Assembly (NCBI RefSeq): GCF_014378415.1
Contig: NZ_JACMNS010000171.1
Coordinates: forward strand, 1-45,991
Length of the DNA stretch: 45,991 nt
Source of the DNA: Aquabacterium sp.
GTDB lineage: Bacteria > Pseudomonadota > Gammaproteobacteria > Burkholderiales > Burkholderiaceae_C
Direction: 5' to 3'
The translations under genes were made by a program, and so were the position numbers. The notes below the pieces were generated by a model. That model ran no database searches. It was not told where the DNA came from and was given only the letters and a program-made list of their open reading frames with translations. Of the stretch, positions 31,357-39,473 are shown piece by piece (within the stretch, counting starts at the first letter, position 1; the number at the start of each line of letters is the position of its first letter).

Positions 31357-31521
31357 ATGCTGCACTACGCCGTTGTCTTTTTCGTGATCGCGATCATCGC
31401 GGCCCTGTTTGGTTTTGGGGGCATTGCCGCCAGCGCCGCAGGGATCGCCAAATTGCTGTTTGTGGTTTTTGCCGTGCTGGCCGTGGCCAGTTTTCTCGTC
31501 AGCCTGATCAAGAAAACCTGA
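31357..31521 (+). CDS. DUF1328 (YtjA-like) small membrane protein, copy 1
   Basis: [62 protein letters not shown]; too short for the ORF track. Confidence 0.9.
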   Translation: MLHYAVVFFVIAIIAALFGFGGIAASAAGIAKLLFVVFAVLAVASFLVSLIKKT

Positions 31522-31573
31522 CCCCCGTCGGTTTCACTTGCATTGCTGTTAATCACCCTCGAAAGGAAATTCC

Positions 31574-31960
31574 ATGAATACCCCCATCAAGTCCTTCCAA
31601 CAAACCGCCTCGGAAGCGGCCGATAACGCCACCCAAACCGCTGACGGAGCCATCAAGTCCACGCAGCGCGCGGCCAACAATGCGCTCGACAACCTGGCGG
31701 ACAGGGTGCATGAAGCCAGCGACCAAGCCGCCCCGCTCATCGGCCGCTTGAGTGCCCAAGCCGAAGCCCTTGGCCGCAAGACAGTTGACGCCGTGCGCGA
31801 AGGCTCCAAGCGCGCGCGCCTGCAAGCCACCAACGCGGCCAACTCCACCGTCAGCTACATCAAGGAAGAGCCCGTCAAGTCGGTGCTGATCGCCGCAGCC
31901 GCTGGTGCCGCGCTGTTCGCCATCGCCAAGCTGGTGAGCCGCAACCGCGACCGCACCTAA
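31574..31960 (+). CDS. DUF883/ElaB/YqjD-like membrane-anchored protein
   Basis: Long amphipathic helix then YIKEEPVKSVLIAAAAGAALFAIAKLVSRNRDR, typical C-terminal anchor of this family. Confidence 0.88.
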   Translation: MNTPIKSFQQTASEAADNATQTADGAIKSTQRAANNALDNLADRVHEASDQAAPLIGRLSAQAEALGRKTVDAVREGSKRARLQATNAANSTVSYIKEEPVKSVLIAAAAGAALFAIAKLVSRNRDRT

Positions 31961-31992
31961 CACCGAAGAACCTTGCCCCAGGGAGCTGCCAC

Positions 31993-32385
31993 ATGATGCG
32001 TCCACTGCTTCAACTGATGGCCACCGAGCCCGAGCTGCTGAGCGAGCACTTGCAGTCGTACGCAGAGTTGTTGGGTGAAGAAATGGGCAGCTTCCAGGGG
32101 CAGTTCAAACGCCATTGGGTCACGTTCGCGGTGCTGGCTTTGCTGGCCACCGTGACCTTGATCCTGGTTGGCGTTGGGCTCATGCTTTGGCTCATCACGC
32201 CCAGCGCCCAATTGCAGCAGTTGCAGTTGCCCTGGGCTCTGTGGCTGGTGCCCTTGGGCATGGCCGCACTGTGCGCCGCCATCGCCGTGATCATGAAACA
32301 AGAAGAGCGCACGCCCGGCTTCCAGGCCTTGCGCCAGCAAATCGCCGCCGACGTGGCCATGCTCAAGCAAGCGACCTCGTCATGA
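31993..32385 (+). CDS. YqjE-like / phage-holin-superfamily membrane protein
   Basis: Two TM helices, directly after the YqjD-like gene. Confidence 0.75.
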   Translation: MMRPLLQLMATEPELLSEHLQSYAELLGEEMGSFQGQFKRHWVTFAVLALLATVTLILVGVGLMLWLITPSAQLQQLQLPWALWLVPLGMAALCAAIAVIMKQEERTPGFQALRQQIAADVAMLKQATSS

Positions 32386-32885
32386 GCAAGCCAACACGTT
32401 CACCCCTTCCCGCCGAAATTCGCCTGCAACAGTCCCGCGAACGCATCCGTCTTTGGCTGACGCCCCCCGATGAGGCCCCCGACGAAGAAGGCGAATCGTC
32501 AGGCCCCGCGCTGCCTGAGCAACTGCAGGCCTGGATGCGAGAACTGCGCGAACACCCCATCCTGTCCTCAACCTTCAACGCCCTGCAGGGCTGGTGGGAA
32601 AGCCACCCCTGGCGTCCCGCCACCCACCTGGCCAGCGGTCTGGTTCGAGAGGCCCTTCAGCCCCTGGCCAAAAAACATCCGCTCGGCCTGGTGCTGGTGG
32701 CCGCCGCCATCGGTGGCTCACTGGTCTGGTTCCGGCCCGGCCGTGGCTTGGTCAAATCCTTGCTGATCAAAGGCGTGGTCTCGCAATCGGTGTTGGGCCT
32801 GGCCAAACAGCCCTTTGTGGGCACGCTGGCCAACAGCGTCATCACCTGGATGCACCAACTGTCCACCCCCCGTCAACAACCCTGA
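32382..32885 (+). CDS. YqjK-like/hypothetical membrane-associated protein
   Basis: ATGA overlap with the YqjE-like gene; MSKPTRSPLPAEIRLQQSRERIRLWL...KKHPLGLVLVAAAIGGSLVW. Confidence 0.65.
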   Translation: MSKPTRSPLPAEIRLQQSRERIRLWLTPPDEAPDEEGESSGPALPEQLQAWMRELREHPILSSTFNALQGWWESHPWRPATHLASGLVREALQPLAKKHPLGLVLVAAAIGGSLVWFRPGRGLVKSLLIKGVVSQSVLGLAKQPFVGTLANSVITWMHQLSTPRQQP

Positions 32886-32909
32886 CGTTTCAAGCGCACC
32901 GACCCAAGC

Positions 32910-32945
32910 AAAGAGCCTGCATCTTTTAACGGATGCAAGCTCTTT
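32910..32945. terminator. Stem-loop between convergent genes (probable bidirectional terminator)
   Basis: AAAGAGC-c-TGCATC-ttttaacg-GATGCA-a-GCTCTTT. Confidence 0.7.
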
Positions 32946-32984
32946 GCTTTGCCAGACCACAGGCCCCCGAAGGAGCCGCTTGCC

Positions 32985-33536
32985 TTACTTCTTGTAGTGC
33001 ATCTTGGCGCTGTCCATGCAGCTTGACTTGGCATCGCCCGACAGGGCATCGCACTTTTCCTTGGCCACCTTGTAGTCGGCGCCCATCTTGTCTTCAACGG
33101 CTTCCTTAGAAGCATCGCCCACTTCCTTGTTCAGCTTGGCTTCGGCCTTGGCCTTGGTTTCCATGGCCTTGGCTTCTTTCACGCAGACGTCCTTGTCGTT
33201 GCCGGTCTTGTCATCGCACTTTTCCTTGGCGACGTCATAAGCCGTTTCGGCCTTCACATCGGCCAGGTGCTTGCGGTCGCCAGCCTTGCCCGTGTAGTGG
33301 TATTCCAGCTCGGCCTTGGTGACCTTTTCTTTGCCCTTGGCTTCGGCCACGCAGATATCCTTGGCGTTGGCGGTCATCTTGTCACAGGCTTCCTTGTCGG
33401 CCTTGTAGGTGGCGGTGGCGGCGTCCTTGCCGACACGGTAGTCGGCCTTGGTGATCGTGCCGGCTGCATTCGCATACGACACGGCGCTCAGGCAAAGGGC
33501 CAGGACAGCGGCTTGGATGGTGGTGGTTTTAGACAT
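32985..33536 (-). CDS. Periplasmic Lys/Ala-rich protein with three C-x10-C repeats
   Basis: Signal peptide MSKTTTIQAAVLALCLSAVSYANA; repeats CDKMTANAKDIC, CDDKTGNDKDVC, CDALSGDAKSSC. Confidence 0.8.
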   Translation of the reverse strand: MSKTTTIQAAVLALCLSAVSYANAAGTITKADYRVGKDAATATYKADKEACDKMTANAKDICVAEAKGKEKVTKAELEYHYTGKAGDRKHLADVKAETAYDVAKEKCDDKTGNDKDVCVKEAKAMETKAKAEAKLNKEVGDASKEAVEDKMGADYKVAKEKCDALSGDAKSSCMDSAKMHYKK

Positions 33537-33670
33537 GGTGAGTTCCTTGCGAGTAGTTAAGTTATCGACCCATCGTTGCCGACAGGCTGAACTCCAGTGT
33601 CCAAAAACCGCCGCCTTCCCCCAACCAGACGGTGCCGCAAGCGCTCGTAGTTTTTGTCCTACGCAAGAAA

Positions 33671-33688
33671 CTGTAGGTGAGTTCCTAC
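33671..33688. promoter_or_regulatory. Candidate regulator site CTGTAGG-N6-CCTAC with extra half-sites
   Basis: CTGTAGGTGAGTTCCTAC; further half-sites GTCCTAC at 33656 and TAGGA at 33696. Confidence 0.5.
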
Positions 33689-33781
33689 AAACAGCTAGGA
33701 GATCTTCCAATGGCGCCGCCCACAGGCTGCGGCGATAATTCATTGAGACATTCACACACCGCCACACAGACTGAGCAGTCA

Positions 33782-34189
33782 ATGACACCCCTGAAAGCCT
33801 TCATCGTTGAGGACAGCCCGGTGATTCGCGAGAACCTCATCGCGACGCTGGAAGAGATGGTGTCCTTGCAGGTGGTGGGCACGGCCGAAGACGAAGCCAA
33901 TGCGGTGGCCTGGCTGAATGACGGCAACAACGTTTGCGACCTGGTCATCGTCGACATCTTCATCAAACGGGGATCAGGGCTGGGCGTGCTGCAAAAAACC
34001 CACCCGGCGCCTTCAGCGCGAAAGCACGTTGTGCTCAGCAACTACGCCACGCCCGACATGCGCCGACGCTGCCTGGAGTTGGGCGCCGACCAGGTCTTCG
34101 ACAAATCAAACGAGATCGACAGCCTGATCGATTACTGCGTGGCGCTGGTCAACCATGACCACAGCGCCAGCAGCCCCGACGCTCACTGA
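33782..34189 (+). CDS. Stand-alone response-regulator receiver protein
   Basis: FIVEDSPVIRENLIATL, DLVIVDIFIKRGSGLGVL, single REC domain with no output domain. Confidence 0.88.
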   Translation: MTPLKAFIVEDSPVIRENLIATLEEMVSLQVVGTAEDEANAVAWLNDGNNVCDLVIVDIFIKRGSGLGVLQKTHPAPSARKHVVLSNYATPDMRRRCLELGADQVFDKSNEIDSLIDYCVALVNHDHSASSPDAH

Positions 34190-34815
34190 ATCAAGCCGTT
34201 CTTGAGCGCGTAATAGGTCAGGTCGCTGTTCGAAGCCAGGTTCATTTTTTCCATCACACGCGAGCGGTAGGTGCTCACGGTCTTGACGCTCAGGGACATG
34301 CTGTCGGCCATGTGGCCAATGGTCTCGCCCTTGGCCAGCCGCAGAAACACCTGGAACTCGCGCTCGGACAGTTGCTCGTGCAAGGACTTGTCAGGATCAC
34401 CGCCCAGGCCATCGGCCAGCATTTCAGCCACGCCGGCGGTGATGTATTTACGGCCACGGAACACGGTGCGGATGGCCTTGACGATTTCTTCAGGGTCGCA
34501 CTCTTTGTTGAGGTAACCGCTGGCGCCCTGGCGCAGCAAGGTCAAGGCGTAATGTTCTTCAGGGAAACCGCTCAGGATCAACACCGGCAAGTCAGGGGCA
34601 CGGGCCCGGATGGCCGCCAGCGCATCGACGCCGCTTTGATCGGGCATGGACAGGTCCATCACCAGCACGTCCACGTCACCAGCCCGCACCAGCTCCAGGG
34701 CCTCTCGGCCGTTGGAGGCTTCACCCGTGACCTTCAGGTCCACCTGGTCGGAGAAAAACTGACGCAGTCCGGCGCGCACGATGGCGTGGTCGTCAATGAT
34801 GGCAATTCGAATCAT
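34183..34815 (-). CDS. NarL/FixJ (LuxR-HTH) response regulator
   Basis: MIRIAIIDDHAIVRAGLRQF, VLVMDLSMPDQSGVDAL, LSEREFQVFLRLAKGETIGHMADSMSLSVKTVSTYRSRVMEKM. Confidence 0.95.
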   Translation of the reverse strand: MIRIAIIDDHAIVRAGLRQFFSDQVDLKVTGEASNGREALELVRAGDVDVLVMDLSMPDQSGVDALAAIRARAPDLPVLILSGFPEEHYALTLLRQGASGYLNKECDPEEIVKAIRTVFRGRKYITAGVAEMLADGLGGDPDKSLHEQLSEREFQVFLRLAKGETIGHMADSMSLSVKTVSTYRSRVMEKMNLASNSDLTYYALKNGLIQ

Positions 34816-34843
34816 GGTCGACGTTCGATCAGTTGGAAGTAGG

Positions 34844-36196
34844 ATGATGACGATGATAAGCCTGACACAGATCAAACGCAGTGCCTACGCCTTTCCGTTG
34901 GCGGCATTGGCGGCGCTGGCCATGCTCTTCATCAGCGAGACCTCGTACTGGCAGGCCACGGACTCCATGGATGACATGGGCATGATGGCCCAGGCGCGCT
35001 CACAGATCAACACCTTGCTGCGCCGCCTGGTCGATGCCGAAACCAGCCAGCGCGGCTATTTGCTGACCAACCGCAAAGAGTACCTGGCGCCTTTGAACGG
35101 TGCCATCGACGACAGCAATGACGCCCTCAAATGGCTCGTCCAGTACTACGCCAAAGACACGGCCCATCAAAAAAGCGCCCAGGAGTTGCAGATCCTGACG
35201 CAGCGCAAGCTGGGCGAGGTGGCCATCACCATCCGCCTGCACGACGAGGGCAAAGATGAAGCCTGGCGCGCCATGGTCCTGTCCAACATCGGCCAGCAGG
35301 ACATGGAGTCGGTGCGTGCCGTGGCCACGGAGTTGCTGAAGGGTGAAACCAGCAAGGTCACGACCGCCCACGCGGACGTGCACAACACCCTGATGCTCAA
35401 CCGCATCGGCGTGGCCGCCATGACCGCCATCAGCTTCCTGGCCCTGACCATGTTCCTGGCGCAGACCAACGCGCTCAACGCTCAACGCCTGGCCCAAAGC
35501 CAGGCCGTCCAGGCCGAGCGCGACCAGCTGGAGTTCGAGGTCAAGCGGCGCACCACACACCTCACCGACCTGACCCGCTACCTGCAAACTATCCGCGAAG
35601 ACGAGCGTGGCCGCCTGGCCCGCGAACTGCACGATGAACTGGGCGCTTTGCTCACCGCCGCCAAGCTGGATGCCGCCCGCATCAAGTCGCGCCTGGGCAC
35701 ACTCACGCCCGAGTTGGCTGAGCGCCTGGCCCACCTCAACGACAACCTCAACGAGGTGATCGCGCTCAAGCGCCGCATTGTTGAAGACCTGTGCCCTTCT
35801 TCATTGAGCACACTGGGCCTGGTGGCTGCGCTGGAGATTCAGTCGCGCGAGTTCGCCACGCGCTCGGGCCTGCTGGTTGACTGCCACCTTAATGCCGTCA
35901 GCCTGAGCCCCTCGGCCGCGCTGACCGTGTACCGCCTGGTGCAAGAGGCCTTCACCAACATCGCCAAATACGCCAAGGCCAAAACCGTCACGGTGGACCT
36001 GAACGCCCTTGATGGCCAGGCCTGCATTGCCGTGAAAGACGACGGTGTGGGCTTTGATCCTTCGCAACAACCCAGCTCGGCGCACGGCCTGCTCGGCATG
36101 CGTTACCGCGTCGAGGCCGAAGGCGGTGAGCTGGTCCTGGAGTCATCGCCCGGACAGGGCACGCGCATCGGTGCCACCGTGCCTTTGGTTGCCTGA
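34844..36196 (+). CDS. Sensor histidine kinase (CHASE3-like sensor, HisKA_3, HATPase; NarX/DegS type)
   Basis: RRLVDAETSQRGYLLTNRKEYLAP (CHASE3), EDERGRLARELHDELGALLTAAKLD, VKDDGVGFDPSQQPSSAHGLLGMRYRVEAEGG. Confidence 0.92.
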   Translation: MMTMISLTQIKRSAYAFPLAALAALAMLFISETSYWQATDSMDDMGMMAQARSQINTLLRRLVDAETSQRGYLLTNRKEYLAPLNGAIDDSNDALKWLVQYYAKDTAHQKSAQELQILTQRKLGEVAITIRLHDEGKDEAWRAMVLSNIGQQDMESVRAVATELLKGETSKVTTAHADVHNTLMLNRIGVAAMTAISFLALTMFLAQTNALNAQRLAQSQAVQAERDQLEFEVKRRTTHLTDLTRYLQTIREDERGRLARELHDELGALLTAAKLDAARIKSRLGTLTPELAERLAHLNDNLNEVIALKRRIVEDLCPSSLSTLGLVAALEIQSREFATRSGLLVDCHLNAVSLSPSAALTVYRLVQEAFTNIAKYAKAKTVTVDLNALDGQACIAVKDDGVGFDPSQQPSSAHGLLGMRYRVEAEGGELVLESSPGQGTRIGATVPLVA

Positions 36197-36228
36197 GCAA
36201 CTCATTCGACGACAGTGTCACGGGGCGC

Positions 36229-36240
36229 CGTCCTACAGGG
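36229..36240. promoter_or_regulatory. CTGTAGG-type element upstream of DUF1328 copy 2
   Basis: CGTCCTACAGGG, exact reverse complement of 29832-29843. Confidence 0.4.
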
Positions 36241-36324
36241 GAATGCGCGGAACGCTGATGGCTGCATCGACCGTGGAAACCTAAAGTTTCTACATCGACA
36301 GACCTCAATTTCCTGGAGATGTTC

Positions 36325-36501
36325 ATGCTGAAGTGGGCACTGATTTTTGCGGTGATTGCTCTGGTGGCCGGCCTGTTCGGCTTCACCGGCATCGCCGCCG
36401 GTGCAGCAGGCATTGCCAAGTTTTTGTTCGTGCTGTTCCTTGTGCTGTTCATCGTCGTGGTTGGCCTGGCTTTGCTGGGCATCGGCGCGATCAAGAAATA
36501 A
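36325..36501 (+). CDS. DUF1328 (YtjA-like) small membrane protein, copy 2
   Basis: [58 protein letters not shown]. Confidence 0.9.
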   Translation: MLKWALIFAVIALVAGLFGFTGIAAGAAGIAKFLFVLFLVLFIVVVGLALLGIGAIKK

Positions 36502-36549
36502 GCCAAGCCGATTTCACCCTTGTTTCCCGCCCCTAAAAGGAGAATTTCC

Positions 36550-36870
36550 ATGTTTTTCAACAAACGCACCGCCGCTGTTCTGGCCCTGGCCGCCTCGTCA
36601 ATGATCATCATTTCCGGCTGCGCCGTGACGCGCGATCAATCCACCGTGGGTGAATACGTCGATGACGCTGCCGTCACCACCAAGATCAAGGCCAAGTTCG
36701 TGGACGCCAAGTCGGTAGACGCAGCCGCCATCCATGTCGAAACCTTGAACGGCACCGTGATGCTGTCGGGCTTTGCCAAGAGCCAGAACGAGAAGGACTC
36801 GGCCGCCGCCATCGCCCGCGATGTCAAGGGCGTGAAGTCGGTCAAGAACGAAATCGCTGTTCGCCCTTGA
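36550..36870 (+). CDS. BON-domain lipoprotein, copy 2
   Basis: Lipobox IISGCAV; DDAAVTTKIKAKFVDAKSVDAAAIHVETLNGTVMLSGFAKS. Confidence 0.88.
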   Translation: MFFNKRTAAVLALAASSMIIISGCAVTRDQSTVGEYVDDAAVTTKIKAKFVDAKSVDAAAIHVETLNGTVMLSGFAKSQNEKDSAAAIARDVKGVKSVKNEIAVRP

Positions 36871-36882
36871 TTTAGAAATGTG

Positions 36883-36924
36883 GCGCCATTCTGAAAAAGT
36901 CTTTGAACGGTTTCAGGGTGGCGC
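36883..36924. other. Long stem-loop after BON copy 2 (14-bp arms with two G.U pairs)
   Basis: GCGCCATTCTGAAA-14 nt-TTTCAGGGTGGCGC, no T tract. Confidence 0.6.
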
Positions 36925-36945
36925 TGCCATCACAGGGAGGACCCC

Positions 36946-37203
36946 ATGAACTCGAATCCCCATGACCTGGACGGCGTCGATTTGTGGTTTTTCGGTGGCA
37001 CACCGTGCCCTGATGATCTGGGCGAGGCCTGCACGTTAACTTCACACCGCGCCCCGCCGATCGACCAAGATGACACCAAGAGCCCCGCTTTTGCGCACCG
37101 ATGCCACTGCGGCGAACCCCGTGCGCGGCCAGGGCGCCCATCCGAAATCGATCACGTGGTGCCGCGCGAAGACCAAGCGTCGCTGATGTCATGCCATGTT
37201 TGA
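36946..37203 (+). CDS. Hypothetical small protein (85 aa)
   Basis: RBS GGGAGG upstream of ATG; sequence CHCGEPRARPGRPSEIDHV; no family recognised. Confidence 0.45.
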   Translation: MNSNPHDLDGVDLWFFGGTPCPDDLGEACTLTSHRAPPIDQDDTKSPAFAHRCHCGEPRARPGRPSEIDHVVPREDQASLMSCHV

Positions 37204-37230
37204 CCTGCCTCAAGCCGTGTGACAGAAACA

Positions 37231-37252
37231 AGTTGCGAATCGTTCGCATTTG
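37231..37252. promoter_or_regulatory. Fur-box-like operator upstream of feoA
   Basis: AGTTGCGAATCGTTCGCATTTG containing palindrome TGCGAA-TCG-TTCGCA. Confidence 0.75.
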
Positions 37253-37268
37253 AATTTAGAATGGGTGG

Positions 37269-37541
37269 ATGAAATCTGCTCACGCCACCGCTTCTTCGTC
37301 CATCACCCTGGACACGCTGCCTGTGCGTGTGGTGGCCACCATCCGAAGCATCCGCACCGCCACCAAAGACGGCGCGGCCCTTAAACGCCGCCTCATGGAG
37401 TTGGGCTTCGTCCCCGGAGAGCGGGTTGAGGTGCTGCGCCGCATGTTCGCTGGCAGCGGCCCACTGGCCGTGCGCGTGGGCACCAGCACCTTCGCCATGC
37501 GCACCCTCGAATCCTCCATGATCGAAGTGGTCCACGCCTGA
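37269..37541 (+). CDS. feoA: Ferrous iron transport protein A
   Basis: LKRRLMELGFVPGERVEVLRRMFAGSGPLAVRVG; directly upstream of feoB. Confidence 0.93.
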   Translation: MKSAHATASSSITLDTLPVRVVATIRSIRTATKDGAALKRRLMELGFVPGERVEVLRRMFAGSGPLAVRVGTSTFAMRTLESSMIEVVHA

Positions 37542-37566
37542 CCCTTGCGAACCGGCAGTTCCCGTC

Positions 37567-39471
37567 ATGTCTGATGCGGCCTTAGCGCCTGTCCCCACTT
37601 CCCCCTTGACCGCCCCGCTGATTGCCCTGGTGGGCAACCCCAATTGCGGCAAAACCGCGTTGTTCAACCGCCTAACGGGGGCCCGCCAAAAGGTCGGTAA
37701 CTACGCCGGCGTGACGGTGGAGCGCAAGGAAGGCCAGTTCGTGTCGCCCGCCGGCCAGGCCTGGCGCGTGCTTGACCTGCCCGGCGCCTACAGCCTGCTG
37801 CCCACCACGCCCGACGAGACCATCACCCGCGACGTGATCGCAGGCACGCGCCCCGGCGAAGCCAGCCCCGTGGGCCTGGTCTGCGTGGTGGATGCCACCA
37901 ATCTGCGCTTAAACCTGCGCATGGTGCTGGAGCTGCAATCTCTTGATGCGCCCATGGTGCTGGTCGTCAACATGATGGACCTGGCCCGCAAACGCGGCAT
38001 CCACATTGATGTGACCCGACTGCAAGACGAGTTGGGCGTGCCCGTGATCGAAGCCGTGGCCGTGAAGGCCGGTGGCGAGCAAGCCTTGCTGGCGCAGCTG
38101 GACCGCCTGGACTGGACCAAACTTTCCAGCCAACCCGCCATTCGCCGCGTCGACCGCATTGCCGCCATCCCGGTAGAAGCCACCCACCAGCGCGTGAGCG
38201 AGTTGCTGACGCGGTGCGTGGTGATGCCCGCCTCTGGCCCCAGCCTCACCGCCCGAATCGATCAATACGCCTTGCACCCCGTGCTGGGCCCCGCGATCCT
38301 GGCCGTGCTGATGTTCCTGGTCTTCCAGGCCGTGTTCAGCTGGGCGGCCGCGCCCATGGAATTCATCGACACCGGCATGGGCGCGTTTGGTCAATGGGTG
38401 GGCGCCCACATGGGCGAAGGCATGCTGCGCGGCCTGCTGGTGGACGGCATCATCAGCGGCACGGGCAGCGTGCTGGTCTTCCTGCCGCAGATCCTGATCC
38501 TGTTCTTCTTCATCCTGGCCCTGGAAGATTCCGGCTACCTGCCCCGCGCTGCCTTTTTGCTGGACCGGGTCATGGGCAGCGTCGGCCTGTCGGGCCGCGC
38601 CTTCATCCCGCTGCTGTCCAGCTTTGCCTGCGCCATCCCCGGCATCATGGCCACGCGCACCATCGCCAATCCGCGCGACCGCCTGGTGACCATCCTGATC
38701 GCGCCGCTGATGACCTGCTCGGCCCGCCTGCCGGTGTACGCGCTGCTGATCGCCGCCTTCATCCCCAGCCAAACGGTGGGCGGCATCTTCAACCTGCAGG
38801 GCCTGGTGCTGTTCGCCTTGTACGCGGCCGGCATCCTGGCGGGCCTGATCGTGGCGCTGGTGCTCAAGCTGTTCATGCGCCAGTCGCACGCGCAGCCCTT
38901 GCTGATGGAGCTGCCCGACTACCACTGGCCGCACCTGCGCAACCTGGCGCTGGGCTTGTGGGAGCGCGCGCAGATTTTCGTCACGCGCGTGGGCACCATC
39001 ATCCTGGCCTTGATGGTCATCCTGTGGTTTTTGTCGACCTACCCGGCCCCGCCGCTGGATGCCACCGGCCCGGCCATCGAGTACAGCCTGGCGGGCATGG
39101 CCGGTCGCGCGCTGCAGGTGATTTTTGAGCCGATTGGTTTCAACTGGCAGATCTGCATTGCGCTGGTGCCCGGCCTGGCTGCGCGCGAAGTGGCGGTCAG
39201 TGCCTTGGGCACCGTGTACGCCATGTCACAGACCGGAGATGCCCTGACCGGCGCCTTGACCACCGTGATCGGGCAAGCGTGGTCCCTGCCCACCGCCTTG
39301 TCGCTGATGACCTGGTACGTGTTCGCCCCGCAATGCCTGTCCACCATGATCGTGGTCAAGCGTGAAACCAATGGCTGGGCCGTGCCCCTGGCCATGACGG
39401 CCTACCTGTTCATCTTGGCCTATGCGGCCTGCTGGGTGGTCTACCGCCTGGCCCTGGCCTGGGGGGCGTGA
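37567..39471 (+). CDS. feoB: Ferrous iron transport protein B
   Basis: ALVGNPNCGKTALFNRLTGARQKVGNYAGVTVERKEG, DLPGAYSL, multi-TM C-terminal domain. Confidence 0.97.
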   Translation: MSDAALAPVPTSPLTAPLIALVGNPNCGKTALFNRLTGARQKVGNYAGVTVERKEGQFVSPAGQAWRVLDLPGAYSLLPTTPDETITRDVIAGTRPGEASPVGLVCVVDATNLRLNLRMVLELQSLDAPMVLVVNMMDLARKRGIHIDVTRLQDELGVPVIEAVAVKAGGEQALLAQLDRLDWTKLSSQPAIRRVDRIAAIPVEATHQRVSELLTRCVVMPASGPSLTARIDQYALHPVLGPAILAVLMFLVFQAVFSWAAAPMEFIDTGMGAFGQWVGAHMGEGMLRGLLVDGIISGTGSVLVFLPQILILFFFILALEDSGYLPRAAFLLDRVMGSVGLSGRAFIPLLSSFACAIPGIMATRTIANPRDRLVTILIAPLMTCSARLPVYALLIAAFIPSQTVGGIFNLQGLVLFALYAAGILAGLIVALVLKLFMRQSHAQPLLMELPDYHWPHLRNLALGLWERAQIFVTRVGTIILALMVILWFLSTYPAPPLDATGPAIEYSLAGMAGRALQVIFEPIGFNWQICIALVPGLAAREVAVSALGTVYAMSQTGDALTGALTTVIGQAWSLPTALSLMTWYVFAPQCLSTMIVVKRETNGWAVPLAMTAYLFILAYAACWVVYRLALAWGA

Positions 39472-39473
39472 GC

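Noticed and set aside
37152-37667. 171-aa minus-strand ORF overlapping feoA
   Set aside because: Antisense to feoA/feoB start and the Fur-box region; no motif
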